Assembly (NCBI GenBank): GCA_013397075.1
Contig: VWZS01000547.1
Coordinates: 1,768,390 to 1,832,389, forward strand
DNA length: 64,000 bases
Reading direction: 5' to 3'
From: Rhabdornis inornatus
Taxonomy: Eukaryota > Chordata > Aves > Passeriformes > Rhabdornithidae
In this document: positions 1 to 13,637 of the stretch, piece by piece
How positions within the stretch are numbered: position 1 is the first letter of the stretch
Layout of the letters: each line of letters opens with the position of its first letter
Notes under the pieces: model-generated
Seen by the model: only the letters and a program-made list of their open reading frames with translations
Database searches by the model: none
Told to the model about the DNA's origin: nothing
Program-made: the position numbers and the translations under genes

Positions 1-1510
1 CAGTACAAAAGGAAAGGTGTTCATCAAATCTTGTTCTGCACTTGTAAAAACATTTTCTAATTTAGAGAACACATTCAGCCAGAAAAACACTACATCATTC
101 TTCAAAACATTCCTTCTTAACCAACACAAACCTAATTTCAATGCAAATATATGAAGAACAAAAAACCAAGTTTCTAAAAATAAACCTCCACCTCTCAGAA
201 CATAGTCCTGAAAATTTAACTTCTGACAAACTAACAGAAAGGCAGTGACTTTGTGCAGCAGGATGTGTCAGTGCAGGAAGAGCTATTGAAAGATATTCTT
301 CCAAAACCTACTATATGGGGTAAAAAAAGGATCTTGTCAAATCATCTGAGAAGTTAAAAACCTCTTGTATACATTTTCACTTTTCAAGATATTTTTGTAT
401 TTCCGTTGGTGTGACTAAGCAGTTTCAAAGCCAGAGATTTCCAACTGAAAGACAGTGTTCATTTGGAGGAGGTCCAACCACCTCCTCCTTGCAGGGAACT
501 GTTAATGTTTGATGTTCATGTTTAAAACAGCATTAATCATGCCTGCAAACAGGGAACAGGGGTTGCCAAACATTCGAAATACTGAATATTTCCTTATTCT
601 GGCATAAATCCACACTCCTACAACCTCGAGTCTGAGGGGATACAGATTATATAATCAGAAAAAGGAGGGGGGGAAATACCCAAACTAAGAGTCCACAAAG
701 TGACATAATTTCAATTCCTGGCACTATCCAAGGACAGGCACTTGGAAAGGCCCTGTAGAATGATATTACTGCTTTAGAGAAACAAAAAAAATACTAAAGG
801 AACTTGACTGCAACAAGTGACTAACTCTGAGTGACCTCAGCCAGTGCTGAGTATCACCAGCCCCTCTGTAAATCAGGTCTGTAACACCTTAGCATACCCT
901 TGGTTTGTGGTGCACATTTCCTGCCAAAATATGATATTAGATAGAAAATGAAGCATGCAGCAGAGCCACAGGTAGGTTATATCCAGCCTTTAGGCCAGGC
1001 ACTTCCTTCCCTGTTGTTGTTGTAGCCTTGCCCTTGTGGATGCTCTGCTCTTGCAGGGCTCTGGACTCACCCAAATTTCTGCTTTCTCTTTTTGTATCTG
1101 CCCTCCTCAAAATAATGTGGAATTCCAGAGGTGCTTGCAGCTGTACCCCACCCTCCCATTCCCTCAGATTTTCTCCCCCCTCTGCACAGCAGTGAGACAC
1201 ACCTGGAGCCCAGTCTGCTCCAGTGTGGAGGTGACACAGTTTGCAGCACACCCAAGAGAGCCACAGGGCTATTAATGAACATAACTGCAACAATTCCCAT
1301 CACTTTGCCTCTCTTTGCTAAGACACACATTCCCTGTGCAATATATTCACATATTGCAGAGCATTTAAAGCCAAGTCAAGTGCAGTCACTTCAAAATCAG
1401 CAAGGTGTCACAGGTAAGAGTTAGTGCCAGTGATTGATGACCAACACAATTTAAAAGAAGATCTAAACTCAGTTATAAAATTAATCTCTTCAGCAAAATG
1501 CTTTACTTAC
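1..1510. other. Non-coding single-copy DNA (probable intron)
   Basis: No frame reads as a recognisable protein. If 1511-1570 is an exon, this is its downstream intron, which begins with the donor at 1505-1510 on the minus strand. It contains a short perfect inverted repeat at 465-488 (nine-base arms around a six-base loop). A plus-strand AG at about 1358 and a good donor at 1411 would bracket a 50-odd-base piece, but the pyrimidine tract before the AG is poor, so I do not call it. Confidence 0.6.
465..488. repeat. Short perfect inverted repeat
   Basis: Arms GGAGGAGGT (465-473) and ACCTCCTCC (480-488) pair perfectly around a six-base loop. No function can be assigned. Confidence 0.7.
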
Positions 1511-1570
1511 TGGACCTTGAGGACTGTTCTTGGCACTGGAAACCGGAGTCATAACATCAGATTTATAGTC
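1511..1570 (-). CDS. Probable internal coding exon, 60 bp, gene not identified
   Basis: Read on the minus strand, a long pyrimidine tract ends in CTCTTTTCAG directly before position 1570, and GTAAGTAAAG follows directly after 1511. These are strong acceptor and donor sites. The 60 bases between them are exactly 20 codons. Only one frame is open, and it begins and ends on codon boundaries (phase 0-0), so the exon could be skipped without a frameshift. The peptide begins DYKSDVMTPVSS and ends KNSPQGP. It is polar and rich in Ser and Pro, as in a disordered linker rather than a folded core. No other exon of the gene can be shown in the window. Upstream exons would lie at higher coordinates and downstream exons before position 1. 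I do not recognise the protein. A chance pair of splice sites cannot be ruled out, but the quality of both sites and the exact codon multiple make this the best coding call in the window. Confidence 0.55.
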
Positions 1571-4500
1571 CTGAAAAGAGAAGAGGGGAAAAAATAATCA
1601 GATTAAAGATAATAGTTGTCCCTTTGCATATCAGGAACAAAGACCAACATTGAGCACCACTGTGAGTAGACTCTGAGGTGCCATTAGTAAAATATTTGAT
1701 GAGGGAGATTTTCATTGCCATTCATCTTGTGCCTTAGACCCTTTTGACTGAATTACACACTTTTTTGGTTTGACCATAATGATCCCCAAGGAAGCCAGCT
1801 GCCTGATCTCTGTTTTAGAAGGCAGTGGGGTGGGAAGGACAGGATGATGATACAGCTGCTGCCTTTCAGAAACTTGGGGGAGAGCTCCATTGCACTTCCT
1901 GAGCCAGGCTGCACATGAAATTTGGGTGGCAGCTTCTCAGCCACTCAAAATTCTCTCAGCATCTTATGACAAATGACTCTCTATTCCATTAGAGGAACCT
2001 TAGCTTAGCAACAGCCCTGTAAATGTTGTTCCAAACCCCTGCAGCACAGGCTGTGCAGGAGGCAGGCCCGTGGCTATGCTGGCTCACCATTCTTGTGCCA
2101 CATCTCCATCTAGGCCCACACTAAAGCAATGTAAAATCCCTCATTTTCTACCCCTCAGGAAGCTCCTCCTACAGCCCAGCTGGCATTCCACAAGTCACAA
2201 AGCAGTTTGGAGCTTGGTATGAGAATAAACTGAGCACTCTGCTGTTATTGCAGTACAGAAACAAAGGCTTGGAGAGGCTTTGAACAGGTGATAGAAGTGC
2301 CACAGTGTCTAAATACAGGTGCAATCAACTCAAGTGCAAGACTCAGGGCAGTAATTAAAACAGTTCTGATTTTAAAAGGAAATGTTAGAAAGAGCACATT
2401 AAAATTTTTCCTCTTCCCTAATGAATACAGCTATTACACTCATATTTGTATTTTGAAAAGGCCTCCCAGGGCTGGCCTCCTCTTGTCATGGCATTCCTGA
2501 CAATAAAGATGAGGTTTACATAGCAAGCCAAGGTACACAGTTCCCCCTACTGTTTGGGAATTAAAGTCTGATAAAATTGAGGCCTGTCTGTCCAAGAAAG
2601 CAAAGAGTAACTGCTATGAATTTCTTTTCATTATCATCAAGCATGCCTCCATATATAAAGCTTCTAGAGCCTTTATTTATCAGAGATGTGCTATGACCCA
2701 GGAGACAGATCATATTTCAGGGAGCTGGTAGTAATTCTCCACTCCTTCACCCTGAGTATCCCCTAGTCTCTGAATTGTATAAATTAGAGCATCCCTCACT
2801 CTCCATTCAATTCAGCCATTGCAAACACAGTCTCCTTCATAGCAAGAATAGACTTTACAAATAGCCAACAGACTTTACAAGGTGTAAATAGATGCCAAAC
2901 TACCACCAAAACCACCTCCTAGACAAAGCCCTGAAGCCCAGTTCCACGTTTCCCAAAAAGGACAGCAGTCACTGTTGTCCACTTGAAGAAGCTGCAAACA
3001 AAGACCAACAAAAAATCCACCAAGCAAACCTTCTGTGTTCCAGCCCTGGATGATTTAACAGTGCCTCCATACCCTTGCCCACTGCTGTGCCACTGAGCAG
3101 CTGTGCCTTTGCTGCCTTTCCAGGTCTTCTCCAAGTTTAGTCCTGTCACTCTCCTCCCCTCTGTCCCTCCACCTGAGCTGCTCTGTCCCTGCTCCTGCTT
3201 TGCTGTCCCTCCCTGCAAACACCCAGTTCAGCAGGATGGATGTGCAGATATTTGTATTCCATGCCCATTTCCTTCCCCTCCCTTCCCAGCAGGCTGCTCT
3301 TGTTCCAGAGCTCCTCAGGCTGCACAATTTCCCTGGGATCACGGCTTCCCAGTGCTCAGGAAGGACTGTGGCAATCCAAACTAACCTTTCTGCAGGGCTG
3401 CTCCTCCTGGGAAGCTCCCTAGGAGATGCAGGCAGGCAGAGACAGCACATTTTGTTTCACACAGCTCTTCCAGAGGGCAATGCCCCGAGTTCCAAATAAA
3501 TATGACATTTGAAGCAGCTATTTTGCAGATTTACTTTTTTTTTCCCCCCCCAACCCAGCTAATTTCTAAGCATTGCACAGCCCTGTGAACCATAACAAAT
3601 GAATAAACAGCTTTAGGCCAATGCTGCATGTGGGACACCTCCTTGGGAAGCTCAGTGCGCTCCCTATTAATAACTAGCTTACCACCTGTGAAAGTCCAGG
3701 GACATCGAACCAGAAAATAAAAGCAAAAATAGCAAAACTCCTCAGGTCTAGGTTGTTGTGGAGGACAGAATTCCAACAACAAACCAGACTAATCTAAACC
3801 TGTTGCCAAGAGCCCAAATCCCTTCTCCTGTAATTCCAAACTCTTGGACTGGGATCCCCCAACCAACCACCCTTCTCCTCCTGCTGTAATACACAGGCTG
3901 AAGTCACCATTCCCTCAGTACAGCTGCAACAGCAGCATCAGCACTGATAGACAAAGGAGATTAATTCTCATCATGATGATTTGCACATATAAGACACTTT
4001 CCTCTAGACCATTTCTGTATTTACAGCAAACAAGAAATTGGTTTGTGGAGTTGCTTTCGCACTCATTTTCAGGTAATGTGTCATAATAATATCTGGTACA
4101 TGTTCAGGTTATGCAAAGTATTGTGCCACTGACAAATCATTTAACTACGCACTTGTCTTGGAGGCTACAGGAAAATGGAAATTACACCATTTCAACACTG
4201 CAGCAACACAATAAACAAAAACTTTCTCCCTCCTGTAGAGCTACACTTCATGTTCCCATCAGTGCCTCCTCCAGGCAATTTCTTTTAGGTCTCTTGTTTC
4301 CATTAACATTTGTATTTTGAGGCGATTTCTACTTGCTACTCAAAGGTGGAATTGCAACAACCATTTACAGGCTATTTTATTTTCAGGGCCTGTTACCAAG
4401 GGCAGGTGTGCTGTGTCCATGCCAGGCTTTCCAGAAGTTTCTTATGATTCCCATTATATCCATCTGCCCTTAGAGAAATCAAGAAATAGCAATAAAACGC

Positions 4501-7500
4501 TCCCTAAATTTTATATGAGGCACAGCCTTCTCCCCACCCCTCAAACTGAAAGTTTGGAGTGAATGTCAGCTAACAGACATTACTATCCATTCTTCTGCCT
4601 TTAATGGGAAAAATAAATTTTGGTAGTCTTTCCCCAGTGTTAAAAGTCTTAGCTACTCCCTGGGGATAGAAAGAATCAATGCAAGATCCATATTTTCTTT
4701 CTTGGAACACCACTACTTCCAGCAATTTATTTGACTGACTATGCCTTCTATTACCATGTAAATTGTTTCAGGCTGGAGGAAAAAAAAAGTATTAATCTCC
4801 CCTCAGTAAGTCATAAAATAAAGAAATCAATTTCAAGGTCAATTTAGTCTAAATAACACCTGCTGCCCTTTTTGTAACATGCAGACTCCTCTGAAACACT
4901 AAGTTGCTGTCTATAAAGGCATCAGTACGTGATGTCTCACATAAATCAGGGTGCTGCATGGTACAGTACAGCTGATTTGCAGGGTACAACTGGGGCTGGC
5001 AAAAAAAAGCTTCAGAGCAGGTCCCTTCTCATCACACCTCTTCAACATAAGCACGAGGCTTTCCAACAGAAAATAAAGCCAAGGGAGCCTGGAGTCAGCA
5101 GGGGTCTGGTTGTGCAAGGAGTTTGTGCCTTGTAAGGTTTTGGGGACATCCAGGGAGTCCCAGCTCTGTGCTGGGAGCATTTAGATCTGTGAAGGGTGGG
5201 CAGCCTCAAGCATGAGCTTCAGAGAAGGGGAAAAGGACAAAAAAATTGTAACAAGAAGAACTTTCTCCTTCTGTTGGAAAGCAGAGTGGAGCAGCAGAGA
5301 CTGGAAATAGGATAATGGAGTTTTTTTGTCCCTGTCCTAGAATTCAGAAAAGGGAAACAACTTGAAATATTTTCACCTGCTTCCATGGAGGGAAAACTTT
5401 TAAGTGGAAATCAATTTCTCTTTTGGTCAAAAACTGTTCAATCTTTCTTTTAAGCATACTTAGTGTGCTCTTATTGTAGGATAAGGCTGCATTTGATGGC
5501 TCTAAAAGGGCTGGACATCCATGCCCTTCTCCTGAAAAGTTTGCCTTGAACTCTGTAACCTTTCTGGGCTGTAACAGAAAAGCTCCAAAGCCCCTGGACT
5601 GGGTGGCCTGGTCACTGTGTTCCTCCCCACTTCCTTCCCATAAAATGAACACAACTATTTTTCCTTTCCTATGTCCAATTCACAGCAGTGCTGGTACCTT
5701 GTTAAATACAAAGTTCCTGACAGGTTTTTATTTCTTCCTCTGGGTCCCCCAGCAGAAGACAATCTGGACAATGAATACCCAAGCAGCAGAAGATCCTGAA
5801 TTAAGAAAATATTCAGATATTCTGGAAAGGGGACTCCCTATTCCTGTAAGACTTCTCCAATGAAAATGAAAATAAAACAATGTCCTGAAGGGTTCTGAAA
5901 AGGCCTGAGCATAAGGATGCACAAGGCTGAGCAGACAGCAAATTGAAATCAATTTACAGAAAATGCTCTAACACAGGAACCCTTTAAACCAGGAACAGAA
6001 TGTGGCTTCCCTAACAGAGATACAGCACAGCTCTGCTCCAGGATATGGAACACCCCCCAGGTTCCTCCAGGCATGCACAGAACAATGCTCCTTGCAGAAA
6101 TTCACAGCAGCAGAATTCTCTCTCAAACTGGTGGGCAATAGTAGGGGGTGTCCAAGGCCTTCCCATCACTTCTTGCATGGGTGAATCTGGAATTATTGAG
6201 GGCTTTCACTTCTTGTTCTACACAGCAGAAATGCCTCCCTGCTGTACCCAAAGAGAAAACCAAGCCCAGCTCTGTCCTTTAGAGCAGGGAGTACACAACA
6301 CCATCCTTGTTTCACAATTCATAGTTAGCACTGGAACGTGGAGCCATTTTATAGATATAGTCTTAGCATGTATTCAGCTTTATCTGGAAGACAACATTTC
6401 ACCAAATAATCAAAACATAATTTAATCAACTCTGATATATTCATATATTTATAGAGTATGATGATTCCCCTATGATGATACACTAGCAAAAAGGAATGCT
6501 GCCCTTTTTCCAACAGATAACGCTCAGTGAATCAAAGGTTTCACAGAAATAAACTGGAAAATATAAAGTCACATAAAAAATTATTTATTTATTGGATATA
6601 AGAAAATATTTCATTTTTTAAATCCATGGTCCTGATCCTATTTAATGCAAACTTCTCTGTGAAATCCCACTATCACAAGCCAAGGATAATGGCTGCGTGT
6701 CAGGAGCTGCCAATATACTGATTCAGTGAGTCAAGAAACAAGGATGAGATTTACTAGGAGTGATAAGCATATTAATGTTATATCATCTAAAATCATACAA
6801 ATACTCATTTTGCAGTTGAATGTGTCTAATAGCATGAGATTCCACAGTAGAAAAACAAACAGAAGCCTGACATGGCTGTCCAAGGGCTCAAAAGATTAGA
6901 AACACAAGAAAAGAGCAACTTTTTTTAATAAAGGGTTTATTTATTTGAGGTAAAGGAACAGAAACAACCACTAATTTAGATGCACAGCAGAAAGTGCAAT
7001 GCAAGACACACAAGGAGCTTTTTTTAATGGGAAATCATCTTTGGGAGACATCTCTCCCTGTTCTTTACAGGGCTTCATTGTTCAGGATTCTGAAGCTTCT
7101 TGGCACATGGAAAAGATAAAGAATATAAGCAGTGCAAGAAGAAACTCAGAATATTCTTAACTATTCCTGCTCAACTGAATGATTATATATTTCCTAAACT
7201 TCCAGCAGTCCATGAAGTGGGTAAATTACTGCAGGATCTGCTGTGAAATCAAGGTGAAGAAAAAGACAAAACAAGGGGAGAGTTAAATAAATACTTTCAA
7301 AATGTAATCACAAAGGGCACAGATGAGCATGCTGACATTGCCCATTATCTCCAGAGCAGAATTACTTCAGGTTTAGTGAGGCAGGAGATTTCAGTAACCT
7401 ACAAGTCACTCAGGAACATTTATCTGGGAGTATTAGAAGACAATCTGGAGCAGAATCTGCAGAGCAATGATAATCATCACGCAGGTCTCAGGGCTGGGAG

Positions 7501-10004
7501 GGTTTGCCCTTGCACTGAAAAAGTCCCCACAGATCTCAGAAAATGAACCCTGCCTGCAGGGAGTGCTGATTGCTACAGCCCCTGTGACATTGCAGCTGAG
7601 CTCAGATAAGAAATCAAAAGTTTCTGTCTTTGCTAGAAGCTCAGAGAAACCCAGCTGGGCTATATGTCTACTCCAAACAGCCTGGGATAATGTTTCCAAT
7701 GATTCCTGATTTTCACCAACCAAAGCAGAAAGTGATGGAAATCTCACAGGAGCATTCTCCCATGACATTTCCCATCAGGAAATGTTTAATTCCCCAAGTA
7801 GCCAACATTTTCATTAAGTGAATTTAAAGGCAAAAGATCAGGCACAGGATGTATCCACATTATTTGTTCCCCCAGGCACAGAAATATTTCTTGTGCTGCA
7901 GAATTTTCAGTCAATGATTATATTTTAAATTTATTACCTGCCTGATCACTATTGCAGGATGCTCCTCACAGAAGATACTTTTCCTGTGATTCTCTGGCAC
8001 CAGTTAGAATGAAGCCATGCACAAATCCAAGCACTAATACTCTGCTATAGCAATACACCACCCACCTTGCATTATCCTGCCCCAAAATGCTTAGACAAGC
8101 TATGATCAAGTTTCTAGGGCTGAGACTTCAGAAAACAATCAATATAAGCATATTGTTACATTCCTGGGAACAATTACATGACTGTGGAGTTCACTTATTT
8201 AGAATTGGTGCCTCTTATTTTACTCTTATTAAAATTAACAAGCATCACATGGAGTCGTTCAGAAAAAGACCAGAACATTCTCTGTCCAGTCCTTGCTATA
8301 TTACATGCATATAAATCTCCTCTGTAGGGACTGCTGCTAGTCTAACATGACAGAGTCTTGACTCAGAAAATAAATATTTCACTGCTGTGGCAAATTAGCA
8401 GTTTTTACAGACTAAACAGTGGCTGCACCCCCTCTGCTTTCAATGCCCTTAGGAAACACAGCTGAATGCCACAGAGCATCCTCCAGCTGCCCAAGGCATT
8501 CTCATCTTTCCTTCCTGCCACTAGCAGCAGCATGCCATGGGCTCTCCTTCCATGACTTGGAAGTGATAAGAGCTGATGCAGATATATATTTGAAATATTA
8601 CTACATTACACCCTGTGCTGTGATTTTTGACAAGTGACCTTCCCTCAGCTCCTATCAGGGCAGCATTCTGTGCACTGCCCAGGGCCTGGGGAGTTCCCCC
8701 AAGAGTGCTGTAATCCTAGGTTTGCTTTATTCACAGGAAAATTTAACATTTAACACCTGTTATTTGTTAAAACATAATACCTGTTCTCTGAATGCCATTT
8801 CAATGCACACCTGCAATTCCAAGCCACCTTCTGCCCTGAACACTTGTTGGTTTAGCACAGAATCCTTTTGGCATGGACAGAAAAACTACAGTTAAGTATT
8901 TCAATTTTCCTTATATACTAGCATTCATGTTATTTTTCAGGAAGGTTGATGAGGCCTGAAATAACAGGACATTTCTTCCTTTTATTGAAGAAATACATAT
9001 AAATGCAAACAAAAGTGAGGAGTCAATTCAAAATCCTAGGATAGCTTTCCAATAAATAAAAGTGAAATGAAAATTCAGTTGCATGCAGCTATTACAAGCT
9101 CATATAACTCTGCCAAGATAGCACTTCAGCTCCGTGTTTATTTCTGTCAGAATAATATGAGGAATGCTCTATCAGTTGGAACTGGATTACAATAAATAAG
9201 ATTCCATTTAAGAATAAATGGCTTGAGTCCTGAGGGCAATTTAAAATTTGTATATTTAAGAAAAATAAATCTATCTCGCAAAGAAATAATACTTTGGGCA
9301 GTGAGTTTATGAAGGGATGCAAGCTATGAAATTACATAGCTGGTGCTAATGTACCACAGAACCTTTAGTCAGCTAAAGAAAAACAGCAGTAAAACATAGC
9401 AACCAGAGAGAAGGAAGGGAAATGCTCTGAGAAAGTGCTGAAACATGCAGAGAATGGATGCACCAAGAATAGAAATTAAGGTAAAATCCTTGTATCACTT
9501 CCCCATAATCACCTCCCTGCATCTCATGCCATCTTTCCATGGCATGCTATGGAATGGCTATGCTATTGGAATAACAGCAGCCAAATGATTCCTGCCAGGA
9601 TTTTCAGTGTCTCTGTAGTGCTCTAAGATATTAGAACTTAAAGCAAAAAGTTGTGACTGCATTCAAAATGAATGAGGACATCCTTCCATATCCCCCAGGC
9701 TGGACCTGTATCTTCTTCCTAAAGATTTCTCCTCAAAAAAGTGGAACCCAGAGCCATCATTTCTATCTAATTCTATGCTCCACAGAGACACTTTGAATTT
9801 TGTCACTATTTCAAGACGTCAAATAAATCCCAAGTTGGAATTTTCATAGATGCCATGGTTTGACACTGGGCAAACTCCAGGCACCCATGACAGCCACTCA
9901 CTCAACCCTCCCCTGGCACAGCTGGGCAGAGGAGAGAAAAATTAACAAAGGGTTCATGAGTTAAAGACCAGGAGAAAACACTCCAAGGGCAAAACAGGCT
10001 CGGC
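1571..10004. other. Non-coding single-copy DNA
   Basis: This is AT-rich sequence without recognisable repeats or RNA genes. Open frames stay under about 135 codons, overlap on both strands and have no recognisable domains. One exon-like signal on the plus strand is listed separately at 5753-5845. A T/C run at about 3534-3550 looks like a splice acceptor tract but has no matching donor. Confidence 0.6.
5753..5845 (+). other. Weak candidate exon, 93 bp
   Basis: A long pyrimidine tract ending CCCCCAG stands just before 5753, and GTAAGA follows 5845. The 93 bases give 31 open codons in one frame (containing AAEDPELRKYSDILERG), phase 0-0. The exon ends in CCT rather than the usual CAG, which weakens the donor. 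The strand is opposite to the better exon at 1511-1570. No family is recognised, and chance is a real alternative. Confidence 0.18.
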
Positions 10005-10044
10005 TTAGAGGTACAAAGTGAGTGTTAGAGGCACAAAGTGAGTT
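10005..10044. repeat. Two-copy 20-bp tandem repeat
   Basis: TTAGAGGTACAAAGTGAGTG is followed directly by a second copy with two substitutions. It is a small local duplication of no evident function. Confidence 0.75.
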
Positions 10045-10228
10045 TATACTAACAAAGCCAAAGGAGGATAATGAGAATAAAATAAGCCCTTAAAGCCATC
10101 TTTTCTTTCCCCTCCATCCTTGCCACCGACAGCACAGGGAGACAGGGCATGGGGGGTTTGGTCAATTCATCACCAACATTTTCTTCTGGGTCTCCCACGG
10201 GATCACAGCCTCCTCCAGGCATCCATTT

Positions 10229-10345
10229 GCTCTGGTGTGGGGACCTCTGCTACGGGCTGGGGGTGGGTCTCCGCATCCCCCGGGGATTCCCGGGGGCGGG
10301 GGGTGGATCTCCGCGTCCCCCCAGGGATCCCCGGGGGCTGCAGGG
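10229..10345. repeat. GC-rich patch with two-copy ~40-bp tandem repeat
   Basis: Two copies of a unit reading roughly TCTCCGCATCCCCCGGGGAT followed by C and G runs start near 10268 and 10308, about 40 bases apart. Long runs of C and G could form a quadruplex on either strand. The patch contrasts sharply with its AT-rich surroundings. CpGs are few outside the repeat, so it is not a full CpG island. Long overlapping open frames here (up to 176 codons) follow from the lack of A/T-rich stop codons and are not genes. Confidence 0.65.
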
Positions 10346-12224
10346 GCACAGCAGCCTCACCATGCTCTCACCACAGCCTGCAGAGGAATCTCAGCTCTGG
10401 CACCTGCAGCACCTCCTGTCCCTCCTTCCCACTGCCCCTGGTGTTTCCCTCACATGTTCTCACCTCCTCCTTCTCTTCTCTGGCTGGAATTAAAACTGCA
10501 CCACCACCTTTGCTTTGATTTCTTCCCAAATCTGTTATCACAGGCATTACCATCATCTCTAACTGGTCCAGCCTTGGCCAGTGGCACGTGCATCTTCAGA
10601 GCCACCAGGGACTGGCTCTGCTGGACACAGTGGAAGCTCCCAGCAGCTTCTCACAGGAGCCACTTCTGTGGCCCCTTGCTACCAAAAACCAGGCCATGCA
10701 AAAGCAACACAATGGAAAAGGGGATTTTTGCTAGTGGCTTGCTTAAAAGAATCCACTTTTCCTAAGCTGTTCAACTGACATTTAATGTATTGAAATGTGT
10801 CAACACCAGCAAACTTACAACTTCCATGGAACAACAAATTCGGGTCAACAAAAGCACTATGGGCCAAATCAAAACTCCAGAAAAATTGAGAATCCTGCCA
10901 CTGGATCCAGTTCAAATGGCCATAGGGTGGCTTAATCAGACAAAAGCCTAGTTCACAAAAATTAACTTCTATTTAACTCGAGCATTAGTCAAGAATTTTA
11001 AAAGTGAAACAGTTCAGAACCAAATAGATCATCTCTTATTCAAGTGTGCTCCTTTCCCAGGCACCAGCCCTGTGGCAGCAGCAGTGATATGGCACAGATG
11101 GAGACATTTCCAACTGCCAGTGGCATTTCCTATCACAAGTGACCAGTATTTCTGCCACTGTACAGAAGTAATTCCTCAAACCAAAGCACAGGCAGAGACC
11201 CCACCCATATCCATGTGAGAAATGAAGGGCATGTGCACACAAGGATGGAGCCTTGGCTTCCCTCTGGGCAGACAGAGAATCCTCCTGGAATATCAGACCC
11301 AGCATTTCATCTCTAGCTCAGCTGTGACTGAGGGCACCCTTGGCACAAAACAGGCCACAGAGGAATAGATAATTTCTACTTATGGAATTTAGGCTGTTCT
11401 TTACAACTGGATAATAAAGGCAAGAAAAATAAGGGAAAATATGGGAAGAAAGCCTGGATTAGGCTTTCTGAAAGTAACCTACATTCCTTAGGCTGCAGGA
11501 AAAGGAGCTCTCTGTAAGGATTTGTTCCAGTAGAGAGTAGCTCAGTATGCACCAACACCTCTGAGCAAAGGACAGAGGGTAGATGTACCCTCCTGATAGA
11601 AATGCAAATGCACCCAAACAACCCTGCAGACCAAGGAAATTATGGCACAGCTCTTTCCCTGGGGTCCCACCAAGAAAGCAGCAGCAGCCCTCAGAAGGAG
11701 GGGAAAACCTGGGAACAGCCTGGACCAAAGAGACCCAGTTCTCTGCATGGCAGCCCAAGGCAGCTCATAACCCAGCCCTGTTAATATTAACAAGCCCCCA
11801 AACACAGACACCTTCACCCCTTTATGTCACACCACTGAATCGTGTCCTAAATAAAGCACTGAAATCAAACTTCTCCACAAGCTACAACTTGCAGCTTTAA
11901 GTCACAAAAAGCTTTCATTTATTCATGATGAAACTTTCATCTCTGACTGCTCCCTAAACAGAGCTGGGAGTCAAAACAATTTGTGGCTGTTTTAGTTTGA
12001 AGGCACGAAGATGTGCAGTTAGAGCTCTGGATGGCTGCTTGCCAACACAAAATTGTACATGACAGGTGAGAATTCACTTCTGAAATGGACATCAAATTCA
12101 AGGAAAGATATCTCCAATACTTTCAGAATTTCCCTAAAAATAGGTTTTGAAGAGGATTAAACAATCTGTGAAGAAGCTCACAAGACAGAAGATGCATTTT
12201 AAACAGTTCCCCCTGGTTTATAGA

Positions 12225-12251
12225 AATGACTTAGCAAATTTCTAAGTCATT
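12225..12251. repeat. Perfect 10-bp inverted repeat
   Basis: AATGACTTAG (12225-12234) and CTAAGTCATT (12242-12251) pair perfectly around a seven-base loop. The arms carry TGACTTAG, close to an AP-1-like site, but no role can be shown. Confidence 0.75.
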
Positions 12252-13637
12252 ATTGAAAAGTGCAAGGTGAGAATTCTCACAGTTTCCCCTGGTGATGGAC
12301 TCTGCACTGATACCCCGCTGTAAGCTGATGTGGTTTCTGTCTCAGCAGTTGCATAACAGCTTCCAGCTTGTGTTCCCTGACCCAAGTGACACTGGCTTTT
12401 CCCGAGGCTTCCAGCACTGAAATCCTGCAGCACAGGCAGCTCCAGAATTCCCTGGGTCACTGTGCCCAGCAGACATCCCAGGCTTCAGATACAAACTAGT
12501 CCTGACTTAAGAGTATGCTTAACCTTTGGATATTTCAGAGATCCACTGCTACAAGACAAAAGCTTTCCAAGTTTGTGTCCATCATCACACATTCCTCTGA
12601 AATGACAAGACTGCATTTTTTGAGAGAGACAGAGAGAGAGGGAGGAAGCACTGAGTTCACCAGAGGTGGATTTGCAAATGAAATGATACAGAGATTCTCA
12701 CTTCAACATTACTTGGCTTTAACAAACCAAACTGAATACAGCCAGTGCATTACTGCCAACACATTCAACATGGAAACAGGGAAAGGGAAAGAAACATCAG
12801 CCCCCAGCTTAGAGCAGCCAGTCTGCACAGAGAGCTGAGCATTCCCACCCCAGAGCTTATGCACAGCTTCTGACAGTCACAAGTCAAGCTGCAGGCTCTG
12901 ATCAGGAGAAGAGGCTGAGTATTTGTTTCAAATAAACATGGGCTATGCTGTGGGCTCTGTTCTACCTAGGACTGAAATTCTGCATTGGGCAGGACAACAC
13001 TGCGACTTCCAGTCACTGCAAACCTCTATTCTTCTGCACATGCACAGGGAACAGCTGAAATTCAAACAGTTACTGATCTAGATTAACTATGTTTTATATC
13101 TCCTGTTGCTTGCCCAAATGTTTCCCCACCCACAGCGGGCACATTCCAGCAGCAAGCACTGGCTCCTGGTGTTCTGATCTGTTTCCAGCACAGAACCAGC
13201 TCCCTGGTTATTTACTAAAGCTGAATTTACATGGGAAGTTGCTCTACCTGGGACCTGCTCTGTTATCTGAGGCTTACTGATTCTTAAATTAGAGTTACTT
13301 GATTATTAATCAAATGGCATCTAGTTACAAAATAACCACCACAGTATTCGATCTCACCATTTGGTAGGAGTACTGGTTGTGCCTGTCAAAAGGATACTCA
13401 GTAAAATGAACACAGAGCCAAAAGTTAATGTCCCAAAGAAAACTATTTTCTTTACACGTAAGGAAGCATATATTAACAACAGTCAGCTTGTAAATAACAT
13501 TTCTGTAATAAAGGGTGACTTTTTCTTGCTGCATGTCCAGAGGAACAGTAGATTTTGGCACGTTTCATATTTTGGCTTTCACTCTTTCACTCCTCAGGCA
13601 CTGAGGAAGCAATGGAAAAGAGATTATCGTCTTAAAG

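Noticed and set aside
10235..10765. 176-codon plus-strand open frame over the GC-rich patch
   Set aside because: Three overlapping frames are open here because of the C/G runs. No recognisable protein.
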